64,000 nucleotides of DNA from Sporanaerobacter acetigenes DSM 13106 (GTDB lineage Bacteria > Bacillota > Clostridia > Tissierellales > Sporanaerobacteraceae), in NCBI RefSeq assembly GCF_900130025.1, contig NZ_FQXR01000012.1:1-64000 (forward strand), read 5' to 3'. Under the pieces are notes generated by a model, which saw nothing but the letters and a program-made list of their open reading frames with translations, made no database searches and was not told where the DNA came from. A program made the translations under genes and the position numbers. Positions within the stretch are counted from its first letter, which is position 1; every line of letters starts with the position of its first letter. Positions 45,201 to 54,001 of this stretch are shown here, piece by piece.

Positions 45201-47121
45201 TGAAATAGATATATATCCTTTTCCGTCCGAAACGCCAATAAATCTTTCAAATAGAGAGGATCTTAAGACCTTAGAAAAGCTATTTAATGATTCAAAGGTT
45301 TATATTGTAGTAGGTAGTGATGTATTATTAAATGCATCTTTTTATAAAAAAATTAGCTATATCCATGAGTTCCCTCATATAATTTTCAATAGGAAAAGCC
45401 ATTTTTCAAGGAAAGATGATATTAAACTATTGGACAGTGAAATTAAAAAAATCAAAGGAGATGTAATTCAACTATCATTGTCTCCTCAGTATGAAGATAT
45501 AAGTTCAACGCAAATAAGAAACAATATAGATTTAAACAGAGATATTTCCAAATTAATTGATCCTTTGGCTCAAAAATATATATATAAATATGGTTTATAT
45601 CTGAAGGAACCCCGATACAAATCTCTACTTCAAACTAAAACTATAGAAATAGAAATTATAAATAATATTTCTCAAGACTTTCTTGAAAATTTTTTATATT
45701 TAAATGAAAGTTTTAGAGACAATCTAATTTTTAGTGATTCTTTAAATCTAAGGATACTTCTAATTAGGAATACGGAAGATAATAAAATACTAGCTTTTTC
45801 AATATTTCATTGGATAAGAAATGGTTTCCTCTATGATGAATTCAAAAATAGAGATATCACACAATATATAAGGTCAAATGCAAAGGGTCGAATTGTTGAA
45901 ATAGATGGAGTTTATAGTTTAAATGATGATGACTATCTCTTAGAATTAATTTTAAATGAAACTTTAGCTTTTTGTATACAAAAAGATTATAACTACTGTA
46001 TATTTAAAAATGTTCTAACCCAAAAAACTTCACCATCCTTAGAAGAAAATTTAAAATTGCTAGGATTTATAAAAACCCCTTATTCCTACAATGAAAATTC
46101 AATATTTGCTGTAGACATAAATAATCCTTGTACACTAAATTTAGATATTGAAAATATTCTAAAAGAACCTTTTAAGAGTAACAAAAGGATAAAAAATGCT
46201 ATCAATAAAACAAGAAAAAATTTAAAAAAAGCTCTATGCAATTTATTTCCTGGTGAACTTCTATTGTCTTTTAATAAAGACATAGTATACAGCAAACTGG
46301 TTCAAAAAATATGTGATACAAACAATGTACCTGTGTTTCAAGAAGAAAACAAAATCCTAGGTCCCTATATGTGTGTACCTTTTGGGTCAATACTAAATGG
46401 TTGTATAATACCAAATACAGTAACTAAAACTATGCACACGGAAAAAATATTTCAACCCAATATAAAAGAATTCACCATTGGACATTATCCCTATTATTTA
46501 GGTTTAAGTGAACAAATAAAAATGCTTCATTCCTTTAATCGACCTTTAATTCTTGTGGATGATCTGCTCCATAAAGGATATAGGCTAAATGTTATAGAAC
46601 CATTGATAGAACAAGCTAATATAGATATAGAAAAAATAATAGTTGGAATTCTTTCTGGCAGAGGAAAGGAAATAATGGGCATAAAAAACATTGATGTAGA
46701 TTGTGCTTATTTTATACCAAATTTGAAATTATGGTTCAATGAAAGTTCTCAATATCCTTTTTTAGGTGGAGATATGGTAAAAAGAAATATGAAATTAGAA
46801 AGCAACTTACTTCCAAGCATAAACTTTATATTGCCTTATGTATCTCCAAGTTTTATTAAAAACACAACTAATGAAGCTATATATAATCTGTCTGAAATAT
46901 CATTGTCAAATTCATTAAAGATATTAGAATCCATAGAAGAAGAATATCAAACAATAAATGAAAAAGCATTAAGCCTAAAAAATTTAGGTGAAATATTGGA
47001 GTCTCCTAGATATCCTGATAGAGGAAAAGATATTAAATATGATATGACTCTAAAACCTTCTTTATATGTAAAAAACGATTTAGAAAATCTGAAAAGATTA
47101 GAAAACATTGTGAAAAGGTAG
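42280..47121 (+). CDS. 1613-residue HD / helical-repeat / NadD-like / GNAT-like / PRTase fusion protein
   Basis: This large soluble multidomain protein is of unknown function. Order: HD-type phosphohydrolase domain (about 150-300; metal ligands His179, His213-Asp214 in GHDIGKYG, His250, Asp276); HEAT-like helical repeats (about 360-900); a NadD-type nucleotidyltransferase with GTFDPFSLSH (922-931) and ISSTQIR (1074-1080); a GNAT-like segment (about 1110-1260, EIDGVYSLNDDDYLLELI); and a type I phosphoribosyltransferase-like domain with PRPP-loop LVDDLLHKG (1425-1433). All four catalytic signatures look intact. It could make, edit and recycle a (di)nucleotide cofactor, which is inference. It is coupled by a 4-base overlap to sdaAA and followed after 9 bases by the dehydrogenase-like gene. 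Confidence 0.8.
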   Translation: MTNLSFYEIHSNITENLQNDMNIQNKSSIIKYLNTDKFKTNLNNILIQKNFSPNALIHILIDYFNEYSNMTENEWLKYIYEWILSKSFPEKNSKSFNKKLDSLVYIYINLLNTFSKFEISSNLNCFLYKYPITFLTKEEELSIKNKDEYLKFKNLYKSNYLFELMKLDMFLTGHNTLEHVAGVNYLSLYIGRQLKKLGVPIDLGIVTGSSLGHDIGKYGVRENELDRVPYLHYFYTEYWFKKYDMQSIGHIATNHSTWDLELENLPIESLILIYCDFRVKNKKVDDEYQMNIFSLDEAFHIILNKLDNLDEKKEKRYKKVYSKLKDFESFIINLGINVDINVESNSSKEVIRKSYPLMRNREVVENIKYFSIEHNIFLMNKFMDDISFNNILEAARSEYNWRKLSVYLQMFREYSTYLTQKQKLTTINFLYDLLLHKEEDIRKEAAEIIGLLISIYDEEYRKEVPENINLSQSKINSIDLFNNCLHLLLYPNHKIAESQGEWLYNIKTIIHSLFINCKKDKYNDYANVLLGFYKNYYMLPDIAQFYLLQTVKYIPISNLNPELSREISSFVLYLANSSNSEIRLGALDIIVDLLPSLNINSTFNKSLKRLLLESNKPSQYPAENYLKHILAEKLDLDNDTKQKYKNFYVKDEENISEIFLKNLKTATKWMNKKINIDILYYQVLKSPETTGLHTAMHFCNLLKVSAVERVRNYAGETLLKIMPVLSLDQKNDVAIELLRALEMQSYQFTKYIPDYLGQLILYLHPGELDEIIDDFEEKIKTSNVQVTFLILKTIGIAIKHYPEYKIRFNESTDKYEKRLIRMLGILLIEMANFDDEVKTEAFRVIGVDVFGSKILSLKEKHSIFQIISKKILTLLPKREENELLFLNNSSALNHIYRFIADYEFHYGKININSKNKIAFFPGTFDPFSLSHKEIAIEIRNLGFEVYLAVDEFSWSKRTQPHTFRKNIMNMSIANEIDIYPFPSETPINLSNREDLKTLEKLFNDSKVYIVVGSDVLLNASFYKKISYIHEFPHIIFNRKSHFSRKDDIKLLDSEIKKIKGDVIQLSLSPQYEDISSTQIRNNIDLNRDISKLIDPLAQKYIYKYGLYLKEPRYKSLLQTKTIEIEIINNISQDFLENFLYLNESFRDNLIFSDSLNLRILLIRNTEDNKILAFSIFHWIRNGFLYDEFKNRDITQYIRSNAKGRIVEIDGVYSLNDDDYLLELILNETLAFCIQKDYNYCIFKNVLTQKTSPSLEENLKLLGFIKTPYSYNENSIFAVDINNPCTLNLDIENILKEPFKSNKRIKNAINKTRKNLKKALCNLFPGELLLSFNKDIVYSKLVQKICDTNNVPVFQEENKILGPYMCVPFGSILNGCIIPNTVTKTMHTEKIFQPNIKEFTIGHYPYYLGLSEQIKMLHSFNRPLILVDDLLHKGYRLNVIEPLIEQANIDIEKIIVGILSGRGKEIMGIKNIDVDCAYFIPNLKLWFNESSQYPFLGGDMVKRNMKLESNLLPSINFILPYVSPSFIKNTTNEAIYNLSEISLSNSLKILESIEEEYQTINEKALSLKNLGEILESPRYPDRGKDIKYDMTLKPSLYVKNDLENLKRLENIVKR

Positions 47122-47130
47122 GGGTTGAAA

Positions 47131-48378
47131 ATGTTTAAATACTATAAATATAAAGATAAATATTTGTTTTCTACAAATGAATATGAAAATATGAAAATAG
47201 TAGGAGAAGATGAGATAAAAAATTCTGATAAAACTATATATTTTTTGGATAAATTTAATCCTCTATATTCCAGGAGTTCATTTTCAATATCTCATCCTTC
47301 ACTATTATTTTTAAAAAAGGAAGATTTAAATTTTTTAAGAAAAAATGAATTAGAAGAAGCAAACGTTCCTCAATGGTTAATGGATAAAATAAATAAAAGA
47401 AATATTAGAGCAGTAAATACCATGTACCCAAATTGGGAAAAACTACTTTTTGAAGAAACTAAAGATAAATGGAAACTAAATCTCTTAGCTTTGGGAGATG
47501 TAGGTGGAACCTTACTTATAGGTTTGAGACTTCTAGGCAGTAAATATATTGATGAAATAGGCATATATGATAGACATTTAGATAGAATGAAAAGATGGGA
47601 ATATGAATTAAACCAAGTAAGAGCACCATTTACAGATGAAGAATATCCAAAAATAAAAGGAATAGATGTAGACGAACTGTTTGACTGCGACATGTTTATA
47701 TTTTGTGCGTCTAGTGGAGTTCCAAAACTAGATAGCAATGTAAGAGATGTACGAATGGCTCAATTTGATGGAAACGCCAAAATAATAAAAGAATATGCTA
47801 GAATGGCAAGAAATAAAAATTTCGATGGTATATTTGCTGTTGTTTCAGATCCAGTAGATTTATTGTGTAAAGTAGCGTTTTTAGAAAGCAATACCAATGA
47901 CAAGGGTGTTTTAGATTTTTGTGGAATCCCTTCTGACAAAATCATTGGATATGGACTAGGGGTCATGAATGCTAGGGCCAGCTTTTATGCTGAAGGAAAC
48001 CCCAGAGCTTCTCATTTTTTAAAAGAAGGCAGAGTATATGGCCCTCATGGAGAGGGGCTTGTAGTTGCAGACAGTATTTATAATTATGATGAAGAAATAT
48101 CTATGTGGCTTACAGAAAAAGCCAAAACAGCTAATTTAGAAATCAGAAACTTTGGATATAAACCATATATTGCACCAAGTCTTTCTTCTGGAAGCCTATC
48201 TATTTTATCTACCTTACAAGGTAATTGGTTATACGGTTCTACTTATATGGGTGGTGTATATATGGGCAGCAAGTTTAGACTTAATAAAACTGGAATTGAA
48301 ATAGAAAGATTAAAATTGCCTTATAGCTTATATAAAAGAATTGAAAATACCTATGAAAAGCTAGGTGATTTGGTATGA
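47131..48378 (+). CDS. lactate/malate-dehydrogenase-like protein
   Basis: This 415-residue protein has a Rossmann nucleotide-binding core in the middle (LNLLALGDVGGTLLIGLRLLG, then IGIYDRHLDR with an Asp typical of NAD preference), SDPVDLLCKVAF as the counterpart of the TNPVD motif, IIGYGLGVMNARASF as LDSxR and VYGPHGEGLVV around the catalytic His. It is longer than normal LDH/MDH because of an N-terminal extension of about 115 residues. Substrate is unknown. RBS AGGGG lies six bases before the ATG at 47131. Its stop overlaps the next start (ATGA), so the pair is translationally coupled. Confidence 0.8.
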   Translation: MFKYYKYKDKYLFSTNEYENMKIVGEDEIKNSDKTIYFLDKFNPLYSRSSFSISHPSLLFLKKEDLNFLRKNELEEANVPQWLMDKINKRNIRAVNTMYPNWEKLLFEETKDKWKLNLLALGDVGGTLLIGLRLLGSKYIDEIGIYDRHLDRMKRWEYELNQVRAPFTDEEYPKIKGIDVDELFDCDMFIFCASSGVPKLDSNVRDVRMAQFDGNAKIIKEYARMARNKNFDGIFAVVSDPVDLLCKVAFLESNTNDKGVLDFCGIPSDKIIGYGLGVMNARASFYAEGNPRASHFLKEGRVYGPHGEGLVVADSIYNYDEEISMWLTEKAKTANLEIRNFGYKPYIAPSLSSGSLSILSTLQGNWLYGSTYMGGVYMGSKFRLNKTGIEIERLKLPYSLYKRIENTYEKLGDLV

Positions 48379-49424
48379 AAAATTTAGTCTTAGTACTTCC
48401 TGAAACTCCATCGGATATGCTAAAAAAAATGATCGAAGCTACTATAGGAAAAAGGAATATTACAATTGTCAAAGATGAAATAGATTTGCCTGATTTGTCA
48501 AATTGTAAAATTGTATTTGCAGTAGAGCTAAATAAAATAGGCTTTAGCAACAATTTAGCAAATATATTTGAAAAGCTATACAATAAAGGTTCAAATTCTC
48601 TAAAGGAAAGTGATGGAATACTTCTTATACATAGCGAAGATGAGCTTTTAACAAAATCTGCTGCCCAGTCAATAATATTTCATGCCAATAGACTGGGCTG
48701 TCGATTTATAGGAAGACCTCTAGTAGAAGCTACAGGCAATCTAAATAATTTTTATCCCATGTTAAAAGTATATGAAAAACCATTGGAAGATATATGTTTG
48801 AATTCATGTGAAGAATTAGGCATGAGATTTCTAAATGACCAAATAGAAAATATTTCTCATCCTAAAATATTGATTCTTCATTCTAGCAATAGGCAAACTT
48901 CAAATTCCTTGACTTTATGGGATATTGTTAAGAAAAATTTAATCAACTGTGATATAAAAGAAGTCCATATTGAAAATGGTACCATTACCGATTGCAAAGG
49001 ATGTCCTTATAAGACATGTAAACACTATGGAAAGCAAACAAGTTGCTTTTATGGAGGATTTGTTGTTGAAGAAATCTACCCGGCTATATTAGAAACAGAT
49101 AGTATTCTATTTATCTGTCCAAACTACAATGATTCTATTTCAGCAAATATGATGGCCGTCATAAATAGAATGACTGCTTTATTTAGAAAAACTAAATTTT
49201 ATGATAAGACATTGTTTTCTATAATTGTCTCTGGATATTCAGGTAGTGATATACTTGCCAAACAGCTTATAAGCAGTCTAAATATTAATAAAACATTTAG
49301 ACTGCCACCATACTTTTCCCTCATGGCTACGGCCAATGATAGAGGAACTATAAAAAATGTACCACATATCAAAGAAAAGGCAAAAAAGTTTGCAGAAAAT
49401 ATAATATATGAAACTAAAAAATAA
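48375..49424 (+). CDS. flavodoxin-like Fe-S flavoprotein (NADPH-dependent FMN reductase fold)
   Basis: This 349-residue protein has two flavodoxin-like halves. The N-terminal half (1-155) lacks clear cofactor residues. The C-terminal half has ILILHSSNRQTSNSLTLWDI (FMN phosphate loop), a cysteine cluster at 207, 210, 214 and 224 (DCKGCPYKTC, TSCF) as in iron-sulfur flavoproteins, and FICPNYNDSISANMMAVINR. It probably carries FMN plus an Fe-S centre and moves electrons to or from the preceding dehydrogenase-like protein; this is context inference. It is the last gene of the operon; the convergent MATE gene stops two bases beyond. Confidence 0.8.
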   Translation: MKNLVLVLPETPSDMLKKMIEATIGKRNITIVKDEIDLPDLSNCKIVFAVELNKIGFSNNLANIFEKLYNKGSNSLKESDGILLIHSEDELLTKSAAQSIIFHANRLGCRFIGRPLVEATGNLNNFYPMLKVYEKPLEDICLNSCEELGMRFLNDQIENISHPKILILHSSNRQTSNSLTLWDIVKKNLINCDIKEVHIENGTITDCKGCPYKTCKHYGKQTSCFYGGFVVEEIYPAILETDSILFICPNYNDSISANMMAVINRMTALFRKTKFYDKTLFSIIVSGYSGSDILAKQLISSLNINKTFRLPPYFSLMATANDRGTIKNVPHIKEKAKKFAENIIYETKK

Positions 49425-49426
49425 TA

Positions 49427-50803
49427 TTATCTTATACTTATATACTTCCACTTTCCTGTCCTAAATCTAATATAAATAACTACCCACCTTGCAAACTGGT
49501 CAACAAACATAGCAATCCAAGCCCCTATTAGACCCATTTCCAAAACATTTACAAACAAATAAGCAAATAATACCCTTAAAACTAGTACTCCAATAAAAGT
49601 AGCTACAAGAGTCCAAACCGTATCTCCCGCACCTCTAAGCCCACCAGCTATAATTAATTGTGAAGACTGAAAAGGTTGAACAAAAGCAATGACCTTTAAT
49701 ATAGTTGAAGCACTTTTTATTATTTCAGGATCTTGAGTATATAAACTTACAATTTGGGCACCAAAAAAGAAAAATACTATTGCCATTGTTGTTGAAATAA
49801 TAGAACCTATCTTTCTGGATTCTTTGATATAATTTTCAGCTTCATCCAATTCATTGGCCCCAAGGCTTTTTCCTACCAATGAAGAAGCTGCTATACCAAA
49901 AGCCTGACCAGGAGTAAAAGATAATCCGAGTATATTTAAGCATATTTGATGAGTAGCAAAAGCGACAGTTCCAAGTGAAGCAACCATCTTTACAAACAAA
50001 AGTACTCCTACTCTGAAAGCTACTTGTTCCAGTGAGGCTGGAACACCTATTTTTATAAGATTATAAATTATATTTTTATCGTATTTAAAGTGGTTTTTTA
50101 AATTAACTTTTACAGCACTGTCATTTTTCAATATATATCTACCAAGAAAAATGCTAGCTATAATATGGGATAAACAAGTAGAAATTCCAGCACCAGTAAC
50201 CCCTAATTTAGGAAATCCTAAAAGTCCATATATAAGAAGTGCATTTCCTATGACATTTATCATATTTACTTTTAAATTTATTTTCATAGGAGTTTTAGTA
50301 TCTCCAGCTCCCCTTAACACTGCGGATATTGAAAGATTAAAAGCTTGAAATATAAATCCAATCATTATTACTTTAAAATAATTGTGACCAACTTGTATTG
50401 CATCCTGTTCAGCCCCCAAAAATCCCATTATATTTTCTGTAAAAAGCATTCCCAATATAAATAGTGGTATCACCAACAAAACTAAATTTAATAATACTAC
50501 ATGCCTAATTACAGTTTCAATTCTATCGTATTTTTTAGAGCCGACATACCTAGCTACCATAGCAGTACCGCCTACGTTTAGAGCTTGCACAAGGGACAAT
50601 CCTATAAACAGTGGTTGATTAGTAATTCCAACTGCTGCAATAGATGCAGCTGCTATTTGAGGATTTTTTATCCTACCTAGCATCATCATATCAATCATAC
50701 CAAAAAGTGTCCCCAAGAAGAGTTCAACCAATACAGGCAAAGCTATTTCTAATACATCGTTTTTAGTTTTTTTAACTTGATTTTTCCCATCACAGTCTTC
50801 CAT
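49427..50803 (-). CDS. MATE family efflux transporter
   Basis: This 458-residue polytopic transporter has twelve predicted membrane segments in two homologous halves (LPVLVELFLGTLFGMIDMMMLG and IKIGVPASLEQVAFRVGVLLF are the paired starts), typical of NorM/DinF-type MATE proteins that export drugs or metabolites with Na+ or H+. I chose the ATG at 50803, after GAGGTGGT. No hairpin is visible in the two bases between its stop and the convergent gene. Substrate is unknown. Confidence 0.93.
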   Translation of the reverse strand: MEDCDGKNQVKKTKNDVLEIALPVLVELFLGTLFGMIDMMMLGRIKNPQIAAASIAAVGITNQPLFIGLSLVQALNVGGTAMVARYVGSKKYDRIETVIRHVVLLNLVLLVIPLFILGMLFTENIMGFLGAEQDAIQVGHNYFKVIMIGFIFQAFNLSISAVLRGAGDTKTPMKINLKVNMINVIGNALLIYGLLGFPKLGVTGAGISTCLSHIIASIFLGRYILKNDSAVKVNLKNHFKYDKNIIYNLIKIGVPASLEQVAFRVGVLLFVKMVASLGTVAFATHQICLNILGLSFTPGQAFGIAASSLVGKSLGANELDEAENYIKESRKIGSIISTTMAIVFFFFGAQIVSLYTQDPEIIKSASTILKVIAFVQPFQSSQLIIAGGLRGAGDTVWTLVATFIGVLVLRVLFAYLFVNVLEMGLIGAWIAMFVDQFARWVVIYIRFRTGKWKYISIR

Positions 50804-50859
50804 AAATACCACCTCTTTAAAATTTCGATACCCTAAATATTATATCATATTTTTTAAAA

Positions 50860-50897
50860 AATAAAAGAAGGCTAAAAAACTTTAGTCTTCTTTTATT
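50860..50897 (-). terminator. intrinsic terminator of nfnAB
   Basis: A 17-bp stem with one G-T pair (50860-50876 and 50881-50897) and a 4-base loop ends in a T-rich arm on the minus strand, 18 bases after the nfnB stop. Confidence 0.82.
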
Positions 50898-50915
50898 GTC
50901 AAAATTTATGACTTA

Positions 50916-52295
50916 CTATTTGTTTATATATTCATCTATAGCAGCTGCAGCTTCTTTTCCTGCACCCATAGCTAAGATAACAGTAGCTGCACCAGTAACT
51001 GCATCTCCTCCGGCAAAAACACCTTCTCTTGATGTCCTTCCAGATTCATCTGCTACTATACATCTTCTTTTATCTACTTCAAGACCTTTAGTTGTTGAAG
51101 GAATAAGTGGATTAGGTGATGTTCCAAGAGCCATTATGACAGTGTCTACTTCAAATTCAAATTCGGATCCTTCAATAGGTTCTGGTCTCCTTCTTCCAGA
51201 TTTGTCAGGCTCGCCAAGTTCCATTCTTACACATTTAATCCCTTTTACCCATCCTTTTTCATCTCCAACTATTTCTATAGGATTGGTAAGAAGTTCAAAG
51301 TTTATTCCTTCTTCTTTTGCATGATGTACTTCTTCTGCCCTCGCTGGAAGTTCTTCTTCTGATCTCCTATATACTATCCATACTTCTGCTCCAAGTCTTT
51401 TTGCTGTCCTTGCAGCATCCATTGCGACATTTCCTCCGCCTACTACTGCAACTTTTTTACCAACTTTTATTGGTGTATCATATTCATCTTTAAAGGCCTT
51501 CATGAGATTGTTTCTAGTAAGGAATTCATTTGCAGAAAATACTCCGTTGTAATTTTCTCCAGGTATTCCCATGAACTTAGGAAGTCCAGCTCCGGACCCT
51601 ATAAATACTGCATCATAATTGCCTTTTTCAAATAAATCATCTATTGTAATAGTTCTTCCTACTATTACATTTGTTTCTATTTTTACTCCTAGTTTCTTTA
51701 GATTTTCTATTTCATGTTTGACAACGGTATCTTTAGGAAGTCTAAATTCAGGAATTCCATATACTAATACTCCGCCTGGTTTATGAAGTGCTTCATAAAT
51801 GGTTACATCATAGCCTTCTTTTGCTAAATCCCCAGCACAGGTAATTCCCGCAGGACCTGAACCTATGACCGCTACTTTGTGTCCATTTTTTTCTTTAGCT
51901 GTTGCTACTTCAATATTGTGCTCTCTTGCCCAGTCTGCAGCAAATCTTTCAAGTTTTCCTATAGCTACAGCATCTCCTTTGTTTCCAAGTACACATTTAG
52001 ACTCACATTGTGATTCCTGTGGACATACCCTTCCACAAACTGCAGGAAGTGCAGTATATTTTGCAAGTACTTTAGCAGCTTCAGCAAAATTTCCTTCAGC
52101 AATTTCATGAATGAATTCTGGAATATTTACTGATACAGGACATTTTGTCATGCATTGAGGGTTTTTACAATTTAAGCATCTCTTTGCCTCTGCTACGGCT
52201 TCTTCTTCTGTATATCCAAGACAAACTTCCTTAAAATTGTGACTTCTAACTTTAGGTGCTTGCTCCGCAATAGGTGTTCTCTTAAATCTATCCAT
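50916..52295 (-). CDS. nfnB: NfnB: NADP-dependent subunit of electron-bifurcating transhydrogenase (GltA-like)
   Basis: This 459-residue glutamate-synthase-small-subunit-like flavoprotein has two 4Fe-4S binding sets near the N-terminus (CLNCKNPQCMTKCPVSV and CGRVCPQESQCESKC), the FAD motif GSGPAGITCAGDLAKEGYDVT and the NADP motif GGGNVAMDAARTAKRLG. Paired with NfnA it couples NADH, NADPH and ferredoxin. The start overlaps the nfnA stop by one base (TAATG) with GGAGGTG inside nfnA. It is often annotated gltA, but without the large glutamate synthase subunit the Nfn (or sulfide dehydrogenase, Sud) role is more likely. Confidence 0.9.
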   Translation of the reverse strand: MDRFKRTPIAEQAPKVRSHNFKEVCLGYTEEEAVAEAKRCLNCKNPQCMTKCPVSVNIPEFIHEIAEGNFAEAAKVLAKYTALPAVCGRVCPQESQCESKCVLGNKGDAVAIGKLERFAADWAREHNIEVATAKEKNGHKVAVIGSGPAGITCAGDLAKEGYDVTIYEALHKPGGVLVYGIPEFRLPKDTVVKHEIENLKKLGVKIETNVIVGRTITIDDLFEKGNYDAVFIGSGAGLPKFMGIPGENYNGVFSANEFLTRNNLMKAFKDEYDTPIKVGKKVAVVGGGNVAMDAARTAKRLGAEVWIVYRRSEEELPARAEEVHHAKEEGINFELLTNPIEIVGDEKGWVKGIKCVRMELGEPDKSGRRRPEPIEGSEFEFEVDTVIMALGTSPNPLIPSTTKGLEVDKRRCIVADESGRTSREGVFAGGDAVTGAATVILAMGAGKEAAAAIDEYINK

Positions 52296-53164
52296 TATTT
52301 AGCACCTCCTTGTTGACATTTACAAACATGTTGTCCACCTTTCTCTGATTCTTCAGATTTATATTGAGTTTGTCTTCTAAGTGCTTCATCAAAATTTACA
52401 AGATGACCATCAAATTCAGGTCCATCTACACAAGCAAATTTTGTTTCGTTTCCAACAGACACTCTACATGCTCCGCACATTCCAGTACCATCTACCATGA
52501 TTGGGTTAAGACTTACAATAGTCTTAATTCCAAGTTCTTTAGTCAATTTACATACAAATTTCATCATTATCATAGGTCCTATACAAACAATAAAATCGTA
52601 TTTTTTACCTTGATTTTTCACAAGATCTTCAATTAAATTAGTCACCATACCTTTGAATCCATAGCTTCCATCATCTGTTGCAACATAAAGATTTCCTGCT
52701 ACTTTGCTCATCTTTTCTTCAAGAATGACTAATTCCTTAGTTTTAGCACCTATAATTACATCTACATCTATTCCTCTTTCATGGAACCATCTAGCTTGAG
52801 GATATACTGGAGCAGTACCAACTCCTCCTGCTACAAATAAAACTTTTTTCTTCTTTAGTTCATTTAGGTCTTCATTTACATATTCCGAAGGTTGTCCCAA
52901 TGGTCCTACAAAATCTTCAAAATAATCTCCTACATTGTATTCTGCCATTTTCTTTGTTGAACAGCCTGTAGATTGAACAACAATAGTTACAGTTCCTTTT
53001 TCCGTATCATAATCACATATAGTCAAAGGAACCCTTTCTCCTTTTTCGTCAGCTATTACTATTACGAACTGACCTGGCTGTGCTGATTGTGCTACCCTAG
53101 GAGCCAAAATATCCATCGAAAAAATATTTGGTGCTAGATTCTTTTTGTCTACAATTTTATACAA
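52295..53164 (-). CDS. nfnA: NfnA: ferredoxin/NAD-dependent subunit of electron-bifurcating transhydrogenase
   Basis: This 289-residue protein of the PyrK/SudB family has an FAD-binding barrel (SAQPGQFVIVIADEKGERVPLT), an NAD-binding domain (VLFVAGGVGTAPVYP) and 2Fe-2S cysteines in GTGMCGACRVSVGN and FACVDGPEF. The C-terminal tail has extra Cys residues (HVCKCQQ). It works with NfnB in reversible NADH-dependent reduced ferredoxin:NADP+ oxidoreduction. The start is TTG at 53164 with GGAGGGTGA upstream. An inverted repeat lies just upstream. Confidence 0.9.
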   Translation of the reverse strand: MYKIVDKKNLAPNIFSMDILAPRVAQSAQPGQFVIVIADEKGERVPLTICDYDTEKGTVTIVVQSTGCSTKKMAEYNVGDYFEDFVGPLGQPSEYVNEDLNELKKKKVLFVAGGVGTAPVYPQARWFHERGIDVDVIIGAKTKELVILEEKMSKVAGNLYVATDDGSYGFKGMVTNLIEDLVKNQGKKYDFIVCIGPMIMMKFVCKLTKELGIKTIVSLNPIMVDGTGMCGACRVSVGNETKFACVDGPEFDGHLVNFDEALRRQTQYKSEESEKGGQHVCKCQQGGAK

Positions 53165-53178
53165 TTGTCACCCTCCCT

Positions 53179-53196
53179 TATTTGTTAACACAAATA
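53179..53196 (-). promoter_or_regulatory. inverted repeat upstream of nfnA, possible redox operator
   Basis: TATTTGT/ACAAATA, two perfect 7-base arms with a 4-base centre (GTTA), lies 15 bases before the nfnA start and near a TATAAT-like -10 (TTATAATAATA just upstream). One half, TTGTTAAC, resembles the Rex site half TTGTTAA, but the other half matches poorly. Confidence 0.4.
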
Positions 53197-53345
53197 TTAT
53201 TATAACATTTTATACATTAAATTAATGACTATTCATAAACTAAAATACGACTATTTTCTACAGCACGTGACATATCCACACAAGGTTAATTTTATCATAA
53301 TTTATTTACTTGTTCAATGACTTTTACAATTACATTTTTTTGAAA

Positions 53346-53927
53346 TTAATTTCTTTGTTCTCTAAATTCTATACGTCCATTTTCTAAACTATCAATGATA
53401 ACTAGAGAATCAACTCTAACCCCATCATTTCTAAGCAAATCTCCACCTTTTTGAAATCCCTTTTCTATTACAATACCTGCTCCTACTAAATTTGCATTTG
53501 CTTGTTCTATAATATCCTTTAATCCCAACAATGCCTTTCCATTTGCCAAAAAATCATCTAATATAAGTATATTATCTCTTTTATCTATGTATCTTTTAGA
53601 AACTCGTATTTTATAATTTTTCTCCTTTGTATAAGAATAAACATTGCTCTCATAAGTTTCTTTATCTAAGTTTCTTGATTCCGTTTTTTTAGCAAAAACC
53701 ACAGGAACATGAAAATACTGTGCAGTAATACATGCGATAGCAATTCCAGAAGCTTCTATTGTCAATATTTTATTTATATTTTCCTCTGCAAATCTCTTTT
53801 TAAATTCTTTCCCTATTTCATTAAGCAGTTCTATATCTAGTTGGTGATTTAAAAAACTATCTACTTTTAAAATATCTCCATTCTCAACTCTGCCTTCCCT
53901 GAGTATCTTTTGTTTTAATAGCTCCAT
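53346..53927 (-). CDS. xpt: xanthine phosphoribosyltransferase
   Basis: This enzyme joins xanthine and PRPP to give XMP for purine salvage. It is 193 residues, as expected for Xpt. Motifs include [13 protein letters not shown] (substrate/phosphate contacts), VVFAKK and the PRPP loop [16 protein letters not shown] chose the ATG at 53927 after AAAGGAGTG; the frame from 53948 runs through that site. No purine riboswitch is visible in the short leader, unlike many Firmicutes xpt genes. A pur-type operator cannot be called. Confidence 0.93.
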   Translation of the reverse strand: MELLKQKILREGRVENGDILKVDSFLNHQLDIELLNEIGKEFKKRFAEENINKILTIEASGIAIACITAQYFHVPVVFAKKTESRNLDKETYESNVYSYTKEKNYKIRVSKRYIDKRDNILILDDFLANGKALLGLKDIIEQANANLVGAGIVIEKGFQKGGDLLRNDGVRVDSLVIIDSLENGRIEFREQRN

Positions 53928-54001
53928 TTTTTCACTCCTTTCTCTCATCGTTATCCAATGAAATTTTATAATAGTTTATATAAAAAATCAATTAATAATT
54001 G

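Noticed and set aside
49425-49426. Terminator between the flavoprotein gene and the MATE gene
   Set aside because: Only two bases separate the stops and I see no hairpin with a T-run within reach in either direction.
50916-52295. Glutamate synthase small subunit as the main function of the GltA-like gene
   Set aside because: It is paired by a one-base overlap with a PyrK/SudB-type subunit and no glutamate synthase large subunit is present, which fits NfnAB better.
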